From NCBI GenBank assembly GCA_018820315.1, contig JAHJOQ010000059.1, positions 23,835-87,834 on the forward strand: 64,000 bases of DNA. The letters run 5' to 3'. Of this stretch, positions 1 to 8,675 are shown one piece after another. Within the stretch, counting starts at the first letter, position 1; every line of letters starts with the position of its first letter. The notes under the pieces are model-generated. The model searched no databases. It saw only the letters and a list, made by a program, of their open reading frames with translations, and was not told where the DNA came from. The DNA is from Candidatus Zixiibacteriota bacterium (GTDB taxonomy: Bacteria > Zixibacteria > MSB-5A5 > JAABVY01 > JAHJOQ01). The translations under genes and the position numbers were made by a program.

Positions 1-767
1 TTGCCATTCTTGAACTCGAATCTGATGCCCTCAAATACAGTTCCCTGATACAGCGACGGCGTATTGTATTTTATGTAACCATTTATCGAATCGCGCACCG
101 GAGCGGTGTAGACTTCGCCATCGGGGATATTGCGATGCCCGTCGCACTTGACGACCGATATGTCCTTGATGGAAAATGTCAGGTCAGTGTCTTTGTCCTT
201 GATGTGGACCTTGTCGGTCTTCTCCATAAGCTTCACCAGCGGATTCATTGCCGTGGACATTTTCGGATAATTGACATTGCAGACATCGTAGTAGAAGTCC
301 TCGAAAACTTCCTGCGGCTTCATCGCGAGCTGAGCCATGGCGTTGTTCGGATAGCGCATTACGCACCATTTTGTGTTGCGCACGCGTTCTTCAAGGTGCA
401 CCGGAGTGTAGAAAAGCGTGTTCCACTTCTTCATTTTCTCTTCGCCGAGATCGTTAAGATCGAACGGATTCTCAGAGCCGCGAATGCCGAGATACGCGGA
501 CGATTTCTTCATCATATCGAGATGGAAATCAGCGAGCTTCTTGAGTTGGTCATCGCTGGCGTGAGCCAGATACTGCCTCAGCAGCGATTCGTCGTTGTAG
601 AACCAGAATGGCACTCCGCCGGCTAATGTCGCCTGTTTGATACACTCCTTGCCGAGTGCGAGAGTATCGATGCCCTTGATCTCGATGTAGATGATCTCAC
701 CCTTCTGAAGGCTGCAAGAGTAGTTTATGAGGTTTGTCGCGAGTGTGACAATTCTCGGATCTTTCAT
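1..767 (-). CDS. M29-family (AmpS/AmpT-type) aminopeptidase, 3' end outside window
   Basis: The first 255 codons of a reverse-strand gene lie here; the gene continues past base 1. The start MKDPRIVTLATNLINYS and the segment IPDGEVYTAPVRDS (about residues 214-227) are typical of thermophilic-type metallo-aminopeptidases (M29). In that family the Glu of the GEVYTAP motif (E218 here) is a metal ligand. The later ligands (Glu, His, Tyr, His, Asp) would lie beyond the window. The start is well supported by a GGAGAGG-like ribosome site 6-8 bases upstream. Members are cytoplasmic, dimeric, cobalt- or zinc-dependent enzymes that remove N-terminal residues from peptides. There is no signal peptide. 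It is divergent from the AsnRS-like gene, with about 540 bases between them. Confidence 0.85.
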   Translation of the reverse strand, partial: MKDPRIVTLATNLINYSCSLQKGEIIYIEIKGIDTLALGKECIKQATLAGGVPFWFYNDESLLRQYLAHASDDQLKKLADFHLDMMKKSSAYLGIRGSENPFDLNDLGEEKMKKWNTLFYTPVHLEERVRNTKWCVMRYPNNAMAQLAMKPQEVFEDFYYDVCNVNYPKMSTAMNPLVKLMEKTDKVHIKDKDTDLTFSIKDISVVKCDGHRNIPDGEVYTAPVRDSINGYIKYNTPSLYQGTVFEGIRFEFKNG

Positions 768-1004
768 ATTGTCCTCTCCATCTCGGAAAATATTGAAATA
801 GACTATACTTTTCTCGCCAAATCCCCGGGTCGAGCTGTTCTGCTGTCGGCGGGATTGTTGCCAAGCTAATAAAATCGGAGGAAAAGAGCAACTGCTTTGC
901 TACGCTGAGAGCATGCCGAGCCTCGGTGCGGTTACTGGCAATCTCGAACTAGCTGCGTTCTGATTGGCTATTTGGAGAAAATCAGTACTCGAATAGATTT
1001 TATG

Positions 1005-1033
1005 TTGACTGCATTTGCACAAACAGTTTAATA
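1005..1033 (+). promoter_or_regulatory. Predicted sigma-70 promoter of the AsnRS-like gene
   Basis: TTGACT at 1005-1010, a 17-base spacer and TTAATA at 1028-1033. Transcription would start near 1040, leaving a leader of about 265 bases before the start codon at 1306. No gene lies between them on this strand. This is pattern evidence only. Confidence 0.5.
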
Positions 1034-1305
1034 GCAACTTTTAGAGGTAGTTACGGTTTATGAAGCGGGGCAAGGCGAAATCAGAGTAATTCACGCACGG
1101 ATTTACCGTGATCGGCAGCCGAAAAGCGTGGAAGTTAGGAATCTAGATATTGCTTGATGTAGTTGCAAAATATCACAATTTGGACACAGGAGTGGCCGAT
1201 GATCTTGCTTGCTGAGATCAAAACCCCCTCTGTTTTCAGCGGAGAATTCACCGCCACCCGATTCAATTGGGTGGCTTTTTCTTGCCCTTTAGTCTGGAGG
1301 TTATT
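1034..1305 (+). promoter_or_regulatory. Long 5' leader with possible attenuator
   Basis: The leader contains CACGG/CCGTG (near 1094-1108), a 6-bp hairpin TGATCT/AGATCA (1200-1220) and a terminator-like hairpin (1253-1275) ending 25 bases before the coding start. GTGGC at 1192-1196 could pair with GCCAC at 1253-1257 and so compete with the terminator. I could not find a T-box consensus or a regulatory leader peptide rich in Asn or Asp codons. The control function is inferred from the layout. Confidence 0.4.
1253..1281 (+). terminator. Intrinsic terminator / attenuator hairpin in leader
   Basis: GCCACCC (1253-1259) pairs perfectly with GGGTGGC (1269-1275) across a 9-base loop and is followed at once by five T. 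No gene upstream on this strand ends here, so it more likely attenuates the downstream AsnRS-like gene than ends another transcript. Confidence 0.6.
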
Positions 1306-2301
1306 ATGCGTCATCTGGAAGTCCTCGGTGGTGCGCACACTCAAACGACTCTTCTGAGATCGAAGATGCTCAAAGCGGCTCGCGATTGGTTCGGGCAGAA
1401 CTCGTTCATCGAAACGTGCGTACCATTCATCACCGGCGCGACCGGATCCTGCGAATGGTTCCCGAATGCGATGCCCGTCACGATGTATGATCAGCAGGGG
1501 GACGAGCAGTGTATGTTCCTGCGGCAGACCGGTCAGCTCTACCTTGAGGCATTCACGCAGATCCACAATCGTGTCTACACTATCGGACCGTCATTTCGGC
1601 AGGAGCGCAAGGTCACGAACCGCCATCTTTGCGAGTTCACGTTGATTGAATTCGAGGGGCGCGATTTTGAGCTCGACGGACTGATGGATCTGATTGAGTC
1701 GCTTCTAAAAGCTATGTATGCGGCATCGAGTGAGATTTACAGATGCGGTATGCTTGAGAACTATATTACGCTTCCGTTCAATCGTGTCAGCTACTCCGAA
1801 GCTATTGAGACTCTGCAGAATAAAGGTCTCGAAGTCAGGTACGGTGATGATCTTGGCAGCGAAGAGGAACTCGCGCTCTGTGAGGCGTACTCAAGTCTTC
1901 CAACATTCGTTACGCTCTACCCTGCAGACCCGAAACCGAAAGAGGGGGGAGTCATAAAGTTCTTCTCAATGAAGCGAAACTCCGACAAGACAATCTGCTG
2001 CGATCTGCTCCTTCCGTTCGTGGGTGAATCTGTCGGCGGAGCGGTGCGCGAAGGGAGCTCGGAAACGTGCAAGAAGCAATTTGAGGAATCATACATGCAT
2101 GACCATCTGCTTGAACGCGATGTCGATCCGGGCCAGTTTGACTGGTACTTCGATGTGCTGTCACAGGGTGTCGGACAGTCGGCTGGATGCGGAATTGGAT
2201 TCGAGCGCGTTGTGCAGTCAGTGCTGGCCTCACTGAATAGTGGAATCAGCATAAAGGAGGCTGTCGAACTGCCCCGATCTCCTGAATATCTGCTGCCCTG
2301 A
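1306..2301 (+). CDS. AsnRS/AspRS-like class II synthetase catalytic core without anticodon-binding domain
   Basis: 331 residues starting MRHLEVLGG at an ATG 5 bases after CTGGAGG; a more upstream in-frame start at 1267 has no ribosome site and lies inside the terminator hairpin. The chain matches the class II catalytic core of asparaginyl- and aspartyl-tRNA synthetases: RQTGQLYLEAF (near 80), motif 2 FRQERKVTNRHLCEF (about 101-115), motif 3 GCGIGFERV (about 298-306) and PRSP near the C terminus. The N-terminal OB-fold anticodon-binding domain (about 100 residues) is missing. Standalone cores of this kind include the archaeal AsnRS-related asparagine synthetase, which amidates Asp in an ATP-dependent reaction, so asparagine synthesis is plausible. 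tRNA- or protein-modifying roles are alternatives. It converges on the SUMF gene across a shared terminator. Confidence 0.75.
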   Translation: MRHLEVLGGAHTQTTLLRSKMLKAARDWFGQNSFIETCVPFITGATGSCEWFPNAMPVTMYDQQGDEQCMFLRQTGQLYLEAFTQIHNRVYTIGPSFRQERKVTNRHLCEFTLIEFEGRDFELDGLMDLIESLLKAMYAASSEIYRCGMLENYITLPFNRVSYSEAIETLQNKGLEVRYGDDLGSEEELALCEAYSSLPTFVTLYPADPKPKEGGVIKFFSMKRNSDKTICCDLLLPFVGESVGGAVREGSSETCKKQFEESYMHDHLLERDVDPGQFDWYFDVLSQGVGQSAGCGIGFERVVQSVLASLNSGISIKEAVELPRSPEYLLP

Positions 2302-2332
2302 GATATTATTGCGTGACCGCTTTAACGAGCTT

Positions 2333-2369
2333 AAGATCGGTAAGTCGGGATTCCTGACTTACCGATCTT
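2333..2369. terminator. Bidirectional terminator between convergent genes
   Basis: A perfect 14-bp stem, AAGATCGGTAAGTC (2333-2346) with GACTTACCGATCTT (2356-2369), and a 9-base loop. It sits between the stop of the AsnRS-like gene (2301) and the stop of the reverse-strand SUMF gene (2375). The T-tract is weak in both directions, so termination is inferred from position and stem strength. Confidence 0.55.
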
Positions 2370-2374
2370 GTGAG

Positions 2375-3196
2375 TCATTTCTCGGACGTGTCTTCGTTCG
2401 CGGCAGATGGTCCTCGCAGGTCTTTTGCACATCGAAAGCCGACATTAAAGTCGACCCACTGTCCCGGCAGTGCATTGCGGAAGTGCACTCTGTTGCAGTA
2501 TGGTCCCGAATACCAACCGCCGCCGCGAATCACTTTGAACTTGCCGTCGGTCGGGCCTGCTGGATTTTTCTGAGAACTTGAACTGTAATAATCCTGATCA
2601 TAGTAGTCGGCCACCCACTCGACAACGTTGCCGGACATATCGTGCAAGCCGAATCCATTGGCCGGATAGCTGCCGACAGGCACAGTGCCCTCGGACTTGA
2701 AGTTTGCTCTTGACGAATCAGGCTCATCGCCATACGTGTAGTTCTGTCCGACCAAACCGCCGCGGCCTGCATACTCCCATTCTGCCTCGGTCGGCAGCCT
2801 CATGCCCGCCCATTCGGCATACGCATTCGCATCACCCCAACTCGCACCAATGACCGGATACTCCGCGTATTCAGGGCCGCCGTGGAATTCATCCATATCC
2901 CAGAATTCGGGCATCTCTCTTTCTGTCTTCCTGCAGAATTCTGCGTATTGTGCGTTTGTTACTTCGTACTTACCAATATAGAATGAATCGATGAATACTG
3001 TGCGAACAGGACTGTTGTCGCCGTCGCCATCGATTCCCATCAGGAACTGCCCTCCCGGAATGAGCACCATCTCCGGTCGTGAGCGTTCCTGAAGCTGCTC
3101 CTCGGTCTGAGCACGGGAGATCGCCGTTGCCGCGATCACCGCCATCACAGCGATCAATGGTACAAGCACTTGTCGATGTTCGAGGTTGCTGAACAT
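2375..3196 (-). CDS. Exported SUMF (formylglycine-generating-enzyme-like) domain protein
   Basis: 273 residues. The N terminus is a signal peptide (hydrophobic run to about residue 29, ending AISRAQ). The rest is one SUMF/FGE-sulfatase domain: MVLIPGGQFLMG (about 43-54), FYIGKYEVTNAQYAEFC, LPTEAEWEYAGRGG, DMSGNVVEWVADYY, VIRGGGWY and VGFRCA. The catalytic cysteine pair of true formylglycine-generating enzymes is not intact. The second Cys aligns with YC in GPYCNRVHF, but the first position is Ser. A sulfatase-activating role is therefore doubtful, and binding or structural SUMF proteins are common. A ribosome site AGGAGG lies 6 bases upstream. It runs in the same direction as the glycerate kinase, 68 bases downstream of it. 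Confidence 0.85.
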   Translation of the reverse strand: MFSNLEHRQVLVPLIAVMAVIAATAISRAQTEEQLQERSRPEMVLIPGGQFLMGIDGDGDNSPVRTVFIDSFYIGKYEVTNAQYAEFCRKTEREMPEFWDMDEFHGGPEYAEYPVIGASWGDANAYAEWAGMRLPTEAEWEYAGRGGLVGQNYTYGDEPDSSRANFKSEGTVPVGSYPANGFGLHDMSGNVVEWVADYYDQDYYSSSSQKNPAGPTDGKFKVIRGGGWYSGPYCNRVHFRNALPGQWVDFNVGFRCAKDLRGPSAANEDTSEK

Positions 3197-3264
3197 ATTA
3201 TCCTCCTCTTGTCATGTTTACAATCGGCGTAGCGGCTGTGTTCTATGCGTGTAATGCCCAGATG

Positions 3265-4602
3265 TCAGCCGGTCTCGGGCGCGATGAACACAAGTTGAAT
3301 ATCCATGACATTTGTGCCTGTCGGGCCGGTGACAATCAGGTCGCCCAGCTTCTGGAAAAAGTGATAACTGTCATTGTTGGCTAAGTACGCTTGTGCATTG
3401 AACCCAACTGCATTCGCCTTCCTGATGGTGTCTGAGTCAGCGATTGCACCTGCTGCATCTGTCGGGCCATCGGTGCCGTCGGTACCGAACGACACAAAAG
3501 TGACGTTTTTCAGACGTTCGAGCTCGATAGCAGCCGCCAGCGCCATTTCCTGATTGCGCCCGCCTTTACCATTCCCGGTGATCGTAACAGTCGTCTCGCC
3601 GCCGGCGACAATCAGTGCGGGCGGTTCGACAAGGCCTTTGCCGGAAGCGATCTGCTCTGCCAATCCGCAGAGTCTGACAGCTGCGTCGCGCGCCTCTCCG
3701 ATGATCGGATCCGGAATCACAACAGTGTTGTATCCGAGCGAACGACCGCAGTCGGCGGCCGCAGCCCTCGCGATGCTGTTGGAACCTACGATGATCTGGT
3801 AGTCGTTCTCAAATGATCTGTCTCCCGGTTTTGGCGTTTCGGGGGCTTCGCCGATCACTCCACGCTGAATGTGATCCAACGCGCTCCCAGGAATCGATGC
3901 AGCGATATCGTACCTGCCGATAACTCCCATTGCATCTCTGAATGTGTTCGGGTCCGGGACCGTTGGTCCGGATGAAATCGATGTCAGGTCGTCGCCGGTG
4001 ACATCGGAGAGAACAAGTGTGATGATTGCTGCAGGGTGCGCTCCTTCTGCGAGGCGGCCTCCCTTGATTCTGGAAAGATGCTTGCGAACCGTGTTCACTT
4101 CGTGGATGGTTGCGCCGCACGAAAGCAGGGAAGAGGTGACCGCTTGTTTGTCCTGGAGGCTGACTCCCTGGACTGGGCTGCACCAAACGGCAGATGCGCC
4201 GCCGGACAGCAGCACCAGCAGAAGGTCCTGATTTGTCAGTCGTGAGGCGATTTCGATGGCGCTGTCGGCGCACCTGACGCTCATTTTGTCAGGTATGGGA
4301 TGCCCTGCTTCAAGTACAGGCAAGACCTTGAGGGTATCGGCATATCCATGTTTCGTGCAGACAAGTCCGCCTGCAATTCGACTGCCGAGGATGTCCTCGG
4401 CGGCACGAGCCATAGAACACGCGCCTTTGCCGCCGGCAATCACTGAAAGCGAGGAGTAGTCATCGAGATCGAGCTGTCTGGTGCCGGCAATTACTATTGA
4501 TCCGTCACGCGACAGTTTATTTCTGACAGCATTTCCCGGGTCGGCGCTCCGGATTGCCTGCAGAATGATGGAATCGATGTGATTTCTGATACCGTCAATC
4601 AT
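3265..4602 (-). CDS. Glycerate 2-kinase (MOFRL/DUF4147 family)
   Basis: 445 residues from the ATG at 4602; a TTG at 4611 would add three residues, and neither has a strong ribosome site. Family landmarks are VIAGGKGACSMARA (about 57-70), LLSGGASAV (about 132-140), KHLSRIKGGRLA, the MOFRL-type GGETTVTITGNGKGGRNQE (about 336-354), SFGTDGTDGPTDAAG and GPTGTNVMD at the C terminus. These cytoplasmic enzymes phosphorylate D-glycerate to 2-phosphoglycerate with ATP, linking serine or glyoxylate-derived glycerate to glycolysis. Older databases sometimes label this family hydroxypyruvate reductase (ttuD). Length is normal. No other glycerate-pathway gene is adjacent. Confidence 0.9.
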   Translation of the reverse strand: MIDGIRNHIDSIILQAIRSADPGNAVRNKLSRDGSIVIAGTRQLDLDDYSSLSVIAGGKGACSMARAAEDILGSRIAGGLVCTKHGYADTLKVLPVLEAGHPIPDKMSVRCADSAIEIASRLTNQDLLLVLLSGGASAVWCSPVQGVSLQDKQAVTSSLLSCGATIHEVNTVRKHLSRIKGGRLAEGAHPAAIITLVLSDVTGDDLTSISSGPTVPDPNTFRDAMGVIGRYDIAASIPGSALDHIQRGVIGEAPETPKPGDRSFENDYQIIVGSNSIARAAAADCGRSLGYNTVVIPDPIIGEARDAAVRLCGLAEQIASGKGLVEPPALIVAGGETTVTITGNGKGGRNQEMALAAAIELERLKNVTFVSFGTDGTDGPTDAAGAIADSDTIRKANAVGFNAQAYLANNDSYHFFQKLGDLIVTGPTGTNVMDIQLVFIAPETG

Positions 4603-4830
4603 GGTCGTCAACCGTTTCTTTTTGGTACAGCGAATGGTAGTCGGGACCTGATGACCTCCTGCGAATTCTGCCGGGTTTGAACTTCGACATTCACCACAAA
4701 TATGTACCGGCTCGGTTGAGTTTCAACAAAAAATGGGAATCGGGCGATTTTCGAGAATAAGAAACGCAACTTTGATCACGCTATCACGTTTCCTGAACCA
4801 AAGGAAATCAGTACGGAGGGAGTGTAGATC

Positions 4831-6054
4831 ATGAAAATTGCATTACTGATCGGTTTGATGGCAGTCGGTTTGGGCTTTTTGGTCATGCCCGCCGATGTCT
4901 CTGCTGAAAGTGGACGAATATACGGCACCATACGCACAGTTGACGGCGAGGATTTCGAGGGTTGGATCAGATGGGACAAGAATGAGGCATTCTGGGATGA
5001 TATCCTCGACGGGACAAAGGAGAGATCCAGCAAGAAGTACCGCAGCAAATCGCGCAGATCTTCGAAGCGGAGCAATCTGTTTGACGTTGCTCGGGACGGC
5101 TTCTTCTATTCGATCGGATCGTCTCGTCAATCTGAGGTTAAGTTTGGCCACATCAAAACGCTTGTGCCGCTGTCGTCAAGTGAGGCACTGATTGTGCTGA
5201 AATCAGGAATAGAATTCGAAATGACCGGTTCTGATGTCGGCTCCGGAGTCAGAGAAATAGTGATTGACGACAGGGCTGAGGGAGAGATATATCTAGACTG
5301 GGATGATATAGACGAAGTGAATTTCCAGAAGGAGCCCAATGAGCCGGAATCCAAGGCAGAGCGCCTGTACGGGAAAGTCACAATTCGCCGGGGCGATGAG
5401 TATGTTGGATGGATCGAGTGGGATGTCGACGAAGTTCTCTCTACGGATGTCATTGATGGCGATGAAGGTAGTCGCCGAAACCGCAAAATCAGATTCGAAA
5501 AGATCCAATCGATAGAACGTCGCTCGAGATCATCGGCTCTGATCACTCTTAAGACAGGCAAGACGATGCGGCTGTCCGGATCGAATGATGTCAATTCCGA
5601 GAATAGAGGTATCAGAGTGAAGAGCGCCGAACTGGGCCGCGTAAATATCTCGTGGAGTGACTTCGAAAAACTCGATCTGATGCCTGTTCCGTTGGACAGA
5701 CTTCCGAAGTACGACTCATTCGATGGTGGAAAGGAGATTTCCGGCACTGTGTTCACGGAGGATGGCGAGCAGTTCACCGGCAGAATCGTATGGGATGAAG
5801 ATGAGACATATACCTGGGAGCACCTGAATGGTGATTACGATGATTGTTCAGTGGTTGTTGAATTTTCGAATATTCAGTCAATAGAGAAGAGTTCCCGTCG
5901 CGGGTCGGTTGTGACGACAAAGTCGGGGAGAAACATTGTGCTGAAGGGGTCAAACGATGTTGACTCCGACAACAACGGCATTATCGTTTTTCTTGACAAC
6001 GGAGACGAAGTGGAAGTAGACTGGCATGACTTTGAAAAGGCAGAATTCAAGTAG
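4831..6054 (+). CDS. Secreted protein with three copies of an unrecognised beta-rich domain
   Basis: 407 residues, with an ATG 8 bases after GGAGGGAG. A signal peptide covers about residues 1-25. The mature part repeats one unit of about 120 residues three times. Each copy opens with a [LI]xGxxxxxDGxxxxGxIxWDxxE pattern (IYGTIRTVDGEDFEGWIRWD, LYGKVTIRRGDEYVGWIEWD, ISGTVFTEDGEQFTGRIVWD). Each has a centre of the form IQSIExxSRRxxxxxTxxSG and ends in xDVxSxxxGI...VxWxDFExxxF. The protein is acidic and rich in predicted short strands. I do not recognise the family. An adhesive or periplasmic binding role would be a guess. It stands alone, with a terminator 75 bases downstream. Confidence 0.8.
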   Translation: MKIALLIGLMAVGLGFLVMPADVSAESGRIYGTIRTVDGEDFEGWIRWDKNEAFWDDILDGTKERSSKKYRSKSRRSSKRSNLFDVARDGFFYSIGSSRQSEVKFGHIKTLVPLSSSEALIVLKSGIEFEMTGSDVGSGVREIVIDDRAEGEIYLDWDDIDEVNFQKEPNEPESKAERLYGKVTIRRGDEYVGWIEWDVDEVLSTDVIDGDEGSRRNRKIRFEKIQSIERRSRSSALITLKTGKTMRLSGSNDVNSENRGIRVKSAELGRVNISWSDFEKLDLMPVPLDRLPKYDSFDGGKEISGTVFTEDGEQFTGRIVWDEDETYTWEHLNGDYDDCSVVVEFSNIQSIEKSSRRGSVVTTKSGRNIVLKGSNDVDSDNNGIIVFLDNGDEVEVDWHDFEKAEFK

Positions 6055-6128
6055 GCTGACAAAGATATAGGTTCAGAAACGTTATCACACTGCCGCATTG
6101 ATGACGTTTCTTTTCTGCAGCTCCTCCA

Positions 6129-6160
6129 AGCCCGGGTACGCAACATGCCCGGGCTATTTA
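6129..6160 (+). terminator. Intrinsic terminator after the triple-domain gene
   Basis: AGCCCGGG (6129-6136) pairs perfectly with CCCGGGCT (6148-6155) across an 11-base loop and is followed by ATTTAT. It separates the preceding gene from the promoter at 6195. Confidence 0.7.
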
Positions 6161-6194
6161 TCTTGGCGATGAACGCTGTCGTGACGGATTGACC

Positions 6195-6223
6195 TTGACA
6201 GTCGGGAACTGTTTCTGCAATAT
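6195..6223 (+). promoter_or_regulatory. Predicted sigma-70 promoter of the exported TldD-like gene
   Basis: TTGACA (6195-6200), 17 bases, CAATAT (6218-6223). Transcription would begin near 6230. This favours the ATG at 6255 as the start and rules out upstream in-frame starts. Confidence 0.5.
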
Positions 6224-6254
6224 GAAGGTATCAATGCTGAGAGGAGCATCCCTG

Positions 6255-7958
6255 ATGATTAGAAAATACCGATATGTCCTGATAGTACTTGCAGTCTTCA
6301 TATCTTCTACAGTCGCATTATTTGCCAGCTCTGAAAGCCCTGTGATGTCAGCCATGAGCGAAGAGCTCCAGCGATCAATGGATAAGCTTGAGCTTGAAGG
6401 ATTCGATCGCCCGTACTTCATATCGTATTCGCTGAACGATCTACACCAGATAACGCTGGCGGCTAGTTATGGATCGCTTGAAGGAGACGGTGATTCTCAC
6501 TCGCGTTACCTCACGGTCGATCTTCATGTCGGCGACTACAGTTTCGACAATACGCCATCCGGAGCTGAGTATTTCTATATCCCTGACTACTATGACAGGA
6601 TATCGAGGAACCTTGCTCGAGCCCCTCTTGATGATGACCTTGATGCGCTGAGGCACACGCTATGGCTTCTCACAGATGCGAGATATAAGCAGGCGCTGGA
6701 CGCTCTCAATAAGAAGAAGGGCGAGTTGATCAGCAAGGTAGAGGAAGAGGACCGTCCGGATGATTTTTCGGGCGAGGAACCAACGGTGAGGATTGACCCC
6801 CTCAAGGTGCTCGACATCAATAGGGATGAGTGGCGCACGATACTGACAAGCGCTTCAGCTATGTTCAAGAGGTATCCGCGGATACTTACTTCGAGCGTAA
6901 CGCTTGCTGCAAACCTACGAAACCAATTCATGGTGAGCACAGAGGGTACCAGACTGCAAATATCGGACTATTTCTTCACGATTTCCGCTGTTGCCGACGC
7001 GAGATGTGAGGATGGGATGGAAGTGGACAATATCATCACGTGGAAGGCTTCTGCGTTGTCCGATCTACCGACCAGAGCAGAGATCGAGAATGGCATTCAA
7101 GAACTTATTGATGACCTTCTGGCTTTGCGTGAGGCTGAGCCGGCAGATCCATACAGCGGGCCTGCCATCATTGTCAACGAAGCAGCAGGCGTGTTTTTCC
7201 ATGAAGCTCTCGGACATCGCCTCGAAGGGCACCGACTACGCAACGAGCAGGAAGGGCATACATTCAAGGGCAAAGTCGGACAGAGGGTGATCCCTGAATT
7301 CCTGTCTGTTTATGATGATCCGACATTGCAGGAGTTCGATGGGACTCCTCTATACGGTCATTATGAGTTTGATCAGGAGGGTGTGAAGGCGCTGCGAGTT
7401 GATCTTGTGCAGGATGGAATTCTGAAGGACTTCCTAATGTCAAGATTGCCTGCAAAGGGCTTCTCAAAGTCCAATGGCCATGGTCGGGCCGACATCTTCT
7501 CTAAACCGGTATCTCGAATGGGCAATCTGATAGTTACGACCAGCGATCCAAAAGGCTATGATGAGCTTCTCGATATGCTGATAGAGGAGTGTACTGTGCA
7601 GGAGAAAGAGTACGGGCTCATTTTCGAGGTCCTGACCTCGGGTGAAACGAACACATCTGGTTATGGTGTACAGACTCTGCGTTGCCAACCTGTGATTGTC
7701 AGGAAGGTTTATGTCACCGACAGGCACACGGAGTTGATAAGGGGTGTGGAGTTGATAGGCACTCCTCTGAATATCCTCGAGAACGTGGTAGCTGCCGGAG
7801 ATGACCCCGCGGTGTTCAACGGCACCTGCGGCGCTGAATCCGGCTCCGTGGCGGTTTCGTCAGTTGCGCCGAGCATTCTGATCTCAAAGATCGAGATTCA
7901 GAAGTCGACGCAGAAATCGCGGCGACCTCCGATATTACCGCCGCCCCTTTTTGATTGA
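6255..7958 (+). CDS. TldD/PmbA-family metallopeptidase with a signal peptide
   Basis: 567 residues from the ATG at 6255, 8 bases after GAGGAG. The start MIRKYRYVLIVLAVFISSTV is a clear signal peptide or anchor, cleaved near LFASS. The C-terminal half is a TldD/PmbA (modulator of DNA gyrase) domain. It has the zinc motif HEALGH in FFHEALGHRLEGH (about residues 313-325), then GVKALRVDLVQDGILKDFL, SNGHGRAD, and GNLIVT. Known TldD-TldE pairs are cytosolic proteases acting on unfolded or modified peptides. Export of this copy, the roughly 300-residue N-terminal portion, and the absence of a TldE neighbour are unusual. Related exported copies may act in the periplasm. The protease fold is well supported; the substrate is unknown. 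Confidence 0.85.
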   Translation: MIRKYRYVLIVLAVFISSTVALFASSESPVMSAMSEELQRSMDKLELEGFDRPYFISYSLNDLHQITLAASYGSLEGDGDSHSRYLTVDLHVGDYSFDNTPSGAEYFYIPDYYDRISRNLARAPLDDDLDALRHTLWLLTDARYKQALDALNKKKGELISKVEEEDRPDDFSGEEPTVRIDPLKVLDINRDEWRTILTSASAMFKRYPRILTSSVTLAANLRNQFMVSTEGTRLQISDYFFTISAVADARCEDGMEVDNIITWKASALSDLPTRAEIENGIQELIDDLLALREAEPADPYSGPAIIVNEAAGVFFHEALGHRLEGHRLRNEQEGHTFKGKVGQRVIPEFLSVYDDPTLQEFDGTPLYGHYEFDQEGVKALRVDLVQDGILKDFLMSRLPAKGFSKSNGHGRADIFSKPVSRMGNLIVTTSDPKGYDELLDMLIEECTVQEKEYGLIFEVLTSGETNTSGYGVQTLRCQPVIVRKVYVTDRHTELIRGVELIGTPLNILENVVAAGDDPAVFNGTCGAESGSVAVSSVAPSILISKIEIQKSTQKSRRPPILPPPLFD

Positions 7959-8068
7959 TGTTTGTCGAGGTTGGGCGTCATGGACATAGACCGTGTTTCT
8001 GGAGTGATGAACTTTAACGACTGAATCGATGCAGTTGCCCGAATTCAGTAAGTACGGAGAATTGGGTT

Positions 8069-8626
8069 ATGAGGCATTTCAGGTTTGAGATCATATCAAC
8101 ATTCTTGTTACTCCTTATTATTGGCGCGGGATGCGGCAGTGATGACAAGGGCACCGATCCCGAGAAGGTGAATTCAAATCTGGTATGGGTGGACAGGGTC
8201 TCCGCAGTATCGAATCAGGATGATGTGAAAGTGAATGTGTGGTTTGGGAATCTTGTGCCCTTGTCAGGTCTTGAGGTGCCATTGAGAGTCTCCGGGGGTG
8301 GATTTACTATAGACTCCGTGTCGTTTGTCGGCAGCAGAGTTGGAGACTTCTTTTTGACAATCGGAGCGGTCGATACTTTTACTAACACTATTGAGATAGC
8401 CGCTGCGGACACGGCAGTATGTGTAGACTCAGGAGAGGGGCTCCTGGCCAGCCTGTACTTCACTCTCTATTCCAGTTCAGGCGGGCAGGTTCTCGCAATT
8501 GACACATTTTCGCTCGACACGGGCCCCTATCATAGCCTCATCTATATAGATACGAGTGAGGCGGGTGCTGAAATCATCCCTGACTTCATCGATGGTGAAA
8601 TATCCGTTCTGCAGACGGGAGGATAG
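8069..8626 (+). CDS. Lipoprotein with cohesin-like fold features (paralogue A)
   Basis: 185 residues with an ATG 9 bases after a GGAGA site. The signal peptide ends in a lipobox (GAGC, lipidated Cys near residue 22). It is followed by a short linker and one beta-rich domain with VWVDRVSAVSNQDDVKVNVW and FTIDSVSFVGSRV. The pattern of a leading strand, a V-x-V-x-V segment and D-S-x-S-F resembles cohesin-type or related beta-sandwich domains. I could not confirm membership. The next gene encodes a diverged paralogue (IDSVDAS, FVIDSMSFVGT). A dockerin protein occurs at 20077-23772, which makes a binding role conceivable. It is probably tethered to the outer or inner membrane. Confidence 0.7.
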   Translation: MRHFRFEIISTFLLLLIIGAGCGSDDKGTDPEKVNSNLVWVDRVSAVSNQDDVKVNVWFGNLVPLSGLEVPLRVSGGGFTIDSVSFVGSRVGDFFLTIGAVDTFTNTIEIAAADTAVCVDSGEGLLASLYFTLYSSSGGQVLAIDTFSLDTGPYHSLIYIDTSEAGAEIIPDFIDGEISVLQTGG

Positions 8627-8675
8627 CGGCGCCGCGCGGCTATAGTTCGCAAACGGTTTTGCCGACATACTCAAC

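Noticed and set aside
1034..1305. T-box riboswitch upstream of the AsnRS-like gene
   Set aside because: No AGGGTGGnACCGCG-like T-box; the terminator arms have the wrong order (CCACCC then GGGTGG).
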